From: Oscillospiraceae bacterium
GTDB lineage: Bacteria > Bacillota > Clostridia > Oscillospirales > Ruminococcaceae
DNA: 12,827 nt
Assembly (NCBI GenBank): GCA_017440425.1
Contig: JAFSHJ010000070.1
Span: 1 to 12,827, forward strand
Reading direction: 5' to 3'
This document shows positions 12,059 to 12,827 of this stretch, one piece after another (position 1 is the first letter of the stretch; each line of letters begins with the position of its first letter). Below the pieces are notes generated by a model. That model was not told the DNA's origin. It was given only the letters and a program-made list of their open reading frames with translations, and did no database searches. Both the position numbers and the translations under genes were made by a program.

Positions 12059-12827
12059 TTAGCCGAAGAGTTTGATAAGGAATCCGGCAGCAATAGCAGA
12101 GCCTATAACACCTGCCACGTTGGGACCCATTGCGTGCATCAGCAGATAGTTGTTGGGGTTTGCCTCCTGACCAACCTTCTGGGAAACACGAGCCGCCATG
12201 GGAACTGCGGAAACACCTGCAGAACCGATGAGGGGGTTGATCTTTCCGCCGGAGAGCTTATACATGATCTTTCCGACCAACAGACCGCCGATGGTGGAGA
12301 ACGCAAATGCAGTGAGACCGAGAACGACTATCTTGATGGTTTCAAGGGTGAGGAATCGGTCTGCAACGGTGGTTGCACCGACGGAGATGCCGAGGAAGAT
12401 GGTTACGATGTTCATAAGAGCATTCTGTGCGGTATCGGAGAGGCGGTCGGTGAGACCTGTCTCGCGCCAAAGATTACCCAGCATCAGACAGCCGATAAGG
12501 GGTGCTGTGGAGGGCAGCAGCAGAATGACAACTGCGGAAACGATGATGGGGAACAGAATTTTTTCGGTTTTTGTAACGGTGCGGGTCTGTTCCATCTTTA
12601 CGCTGCGCTCTTTCTCTGTGGTGAGCAGCTTCATAATAGGCGGCTGTATCATTGGGATGAGCGCCATATATGAATATGCAGCGATGGCTATCGGTCCCAG
12701 CAATTCGGGAGCAAGCAGGGTCGTTGTAAGTATTGCTGTAGGACCGTCTGCACCGCCGATGATGCCGATTGCCGCAGCCTGATTGCCTGTGAAGCCAAGC
12801 AGAATTGCACCGAAAAATGCAAAGAAC
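12059..12827 (-). CDS. Na+-translocating decarboxylase beta subunit (OadB/GcdB/MmdB family), N-terminus outside the window
   Basis: The frame is open to the window edge and gives about 255 C-terminal residues of a protein usually about 370 long or more; no start is visible. It is a multi-spanning membrane protein. Conserved parts include GFTGNQAAAIGIIGGADGPT, whose aspartate corresponds to the essential Asp203 of the Klebsiella oxaloacetate decarboxylase beta subunit; AAYSYMALIPMIQPPIM with the Tyr229 region; and GSAGVSAVPMAARVSQKVGQ with the Ser382 region. It would couple decarboxylation of carboxybiotin to Na+ export. The subfamily (oxaloacetate, glutaconyl-CoA or methylmalonyl-CoA) cannot be decided without the alpha subunit. 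It converges on the AEC gene and is independent of the operon. Confidence 0.93.
   Translation of the reverse strand, partial: FFAFFGAILLGFTGNQAAAIGIIGGADGPTAILTTTLLAPELLGPIAIAAYSYMALIPMIQPPIMKLLTTEKERSVKMEQTRTVTKTEKILFPIIVSAVVILLLPSTAPLIGCLMLGNLWRETGLTDRLSDTAQNALMNIVTIFLGISVGATTVADRFLTLETIKIVVLGLTAFAFSTIGGLLVGKIMYKLSGGKINPLIGSAGVSAVPMAARVSQKVGQEANPNNYLLMHAMGPNVAGVIGSAIAAGFLIKLFG

Noticed and set aside
11821..12075. Plus-strand frame running through structured repeat copy 2
   Set aside because: The frame is composed of the repeat's GC-rich arms and the downstream terminator. It has no SD and no protein features.

Overview
The window looks like a chromosomal segment of an anaerobic, probably gut-associated member of the Clostridia (Firmicutes/Bacillota). 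Pointers are an IreB-type (UPF0297) regulatory protein, a Firmicute sporulation-type NodB-fold deacetylase, a sodium-pump decarboxylase beta subunit, an aldo/keto reductase with a C-terminal double-cluster ferredoxin, strong Shine-Dalgarno (SD) sequences, and sigma-A promoters in AT-rich gaps between moderately GC-rich genes. No rRNA, tRNA, CRISPR array, transposase or phage gene was seen. No gene-free stretch exceeds 300 bases; the longest is the divergent promoter region 10558-10845.

Left part (1-3561), all on the minus strand: the first codons of ispF overlapping the end of ispD (MEP isoprenoid pathway) with an upstream promoter; a membrane-anchored NodB-fold protein whose motif-1 catalytic aspartate is replaced by asparagine; a small conserved protein of unknown function with its own promoter and intrinsic terminator; an aldo/keto reductase fused to a ferredoxin domain; and ireB with its promoter.

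Centre (3748-10639): a six-gene minus-strand operon read from a good sigma-A promoter at 10611-10639. In order of transcription it encodes a TIM-barrel sugar-phosphate isomerase/epimerase-like protein, a sulfatase-fold hydrolase with Thr instead of the usual Cys/Ser nucleophile, a Gfo/Idh/MocA oxidoreductase, an AraC-type regulator, a second Gfo/Idh/MocA oxidoreductase, and a canonical Cys-type sulfatase. The two hydrolase-oxidoreductase pairs flank the regulator. The simplest reading is an inducible cytoplasmic route that de-esterifies (desulfates) a small sugar or polyol and processes it by oxidation and isomerisation. The substrate cannot be read from the sequence.

Right part (10748-12827): a divergently transcribed AEC-family transporter that may import or export the operon's substrate or product, followed by a bidirectional terminator and the convergent, truncated gene for the beta subunit of a Na+-translocating decarboxylase.

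The most unusual non-coding signal is a pair of about 105-nt structured repeats (3626-3729 and 11832-11939). Each has a closing stem with GCCGCCC/GGGCGGC ends and three hairpins inside it. The two copies share the fold but differ in most stem bases, with compensating changes. Each lies just downstream of a gene end (the last operon gene and the AEC transporter).
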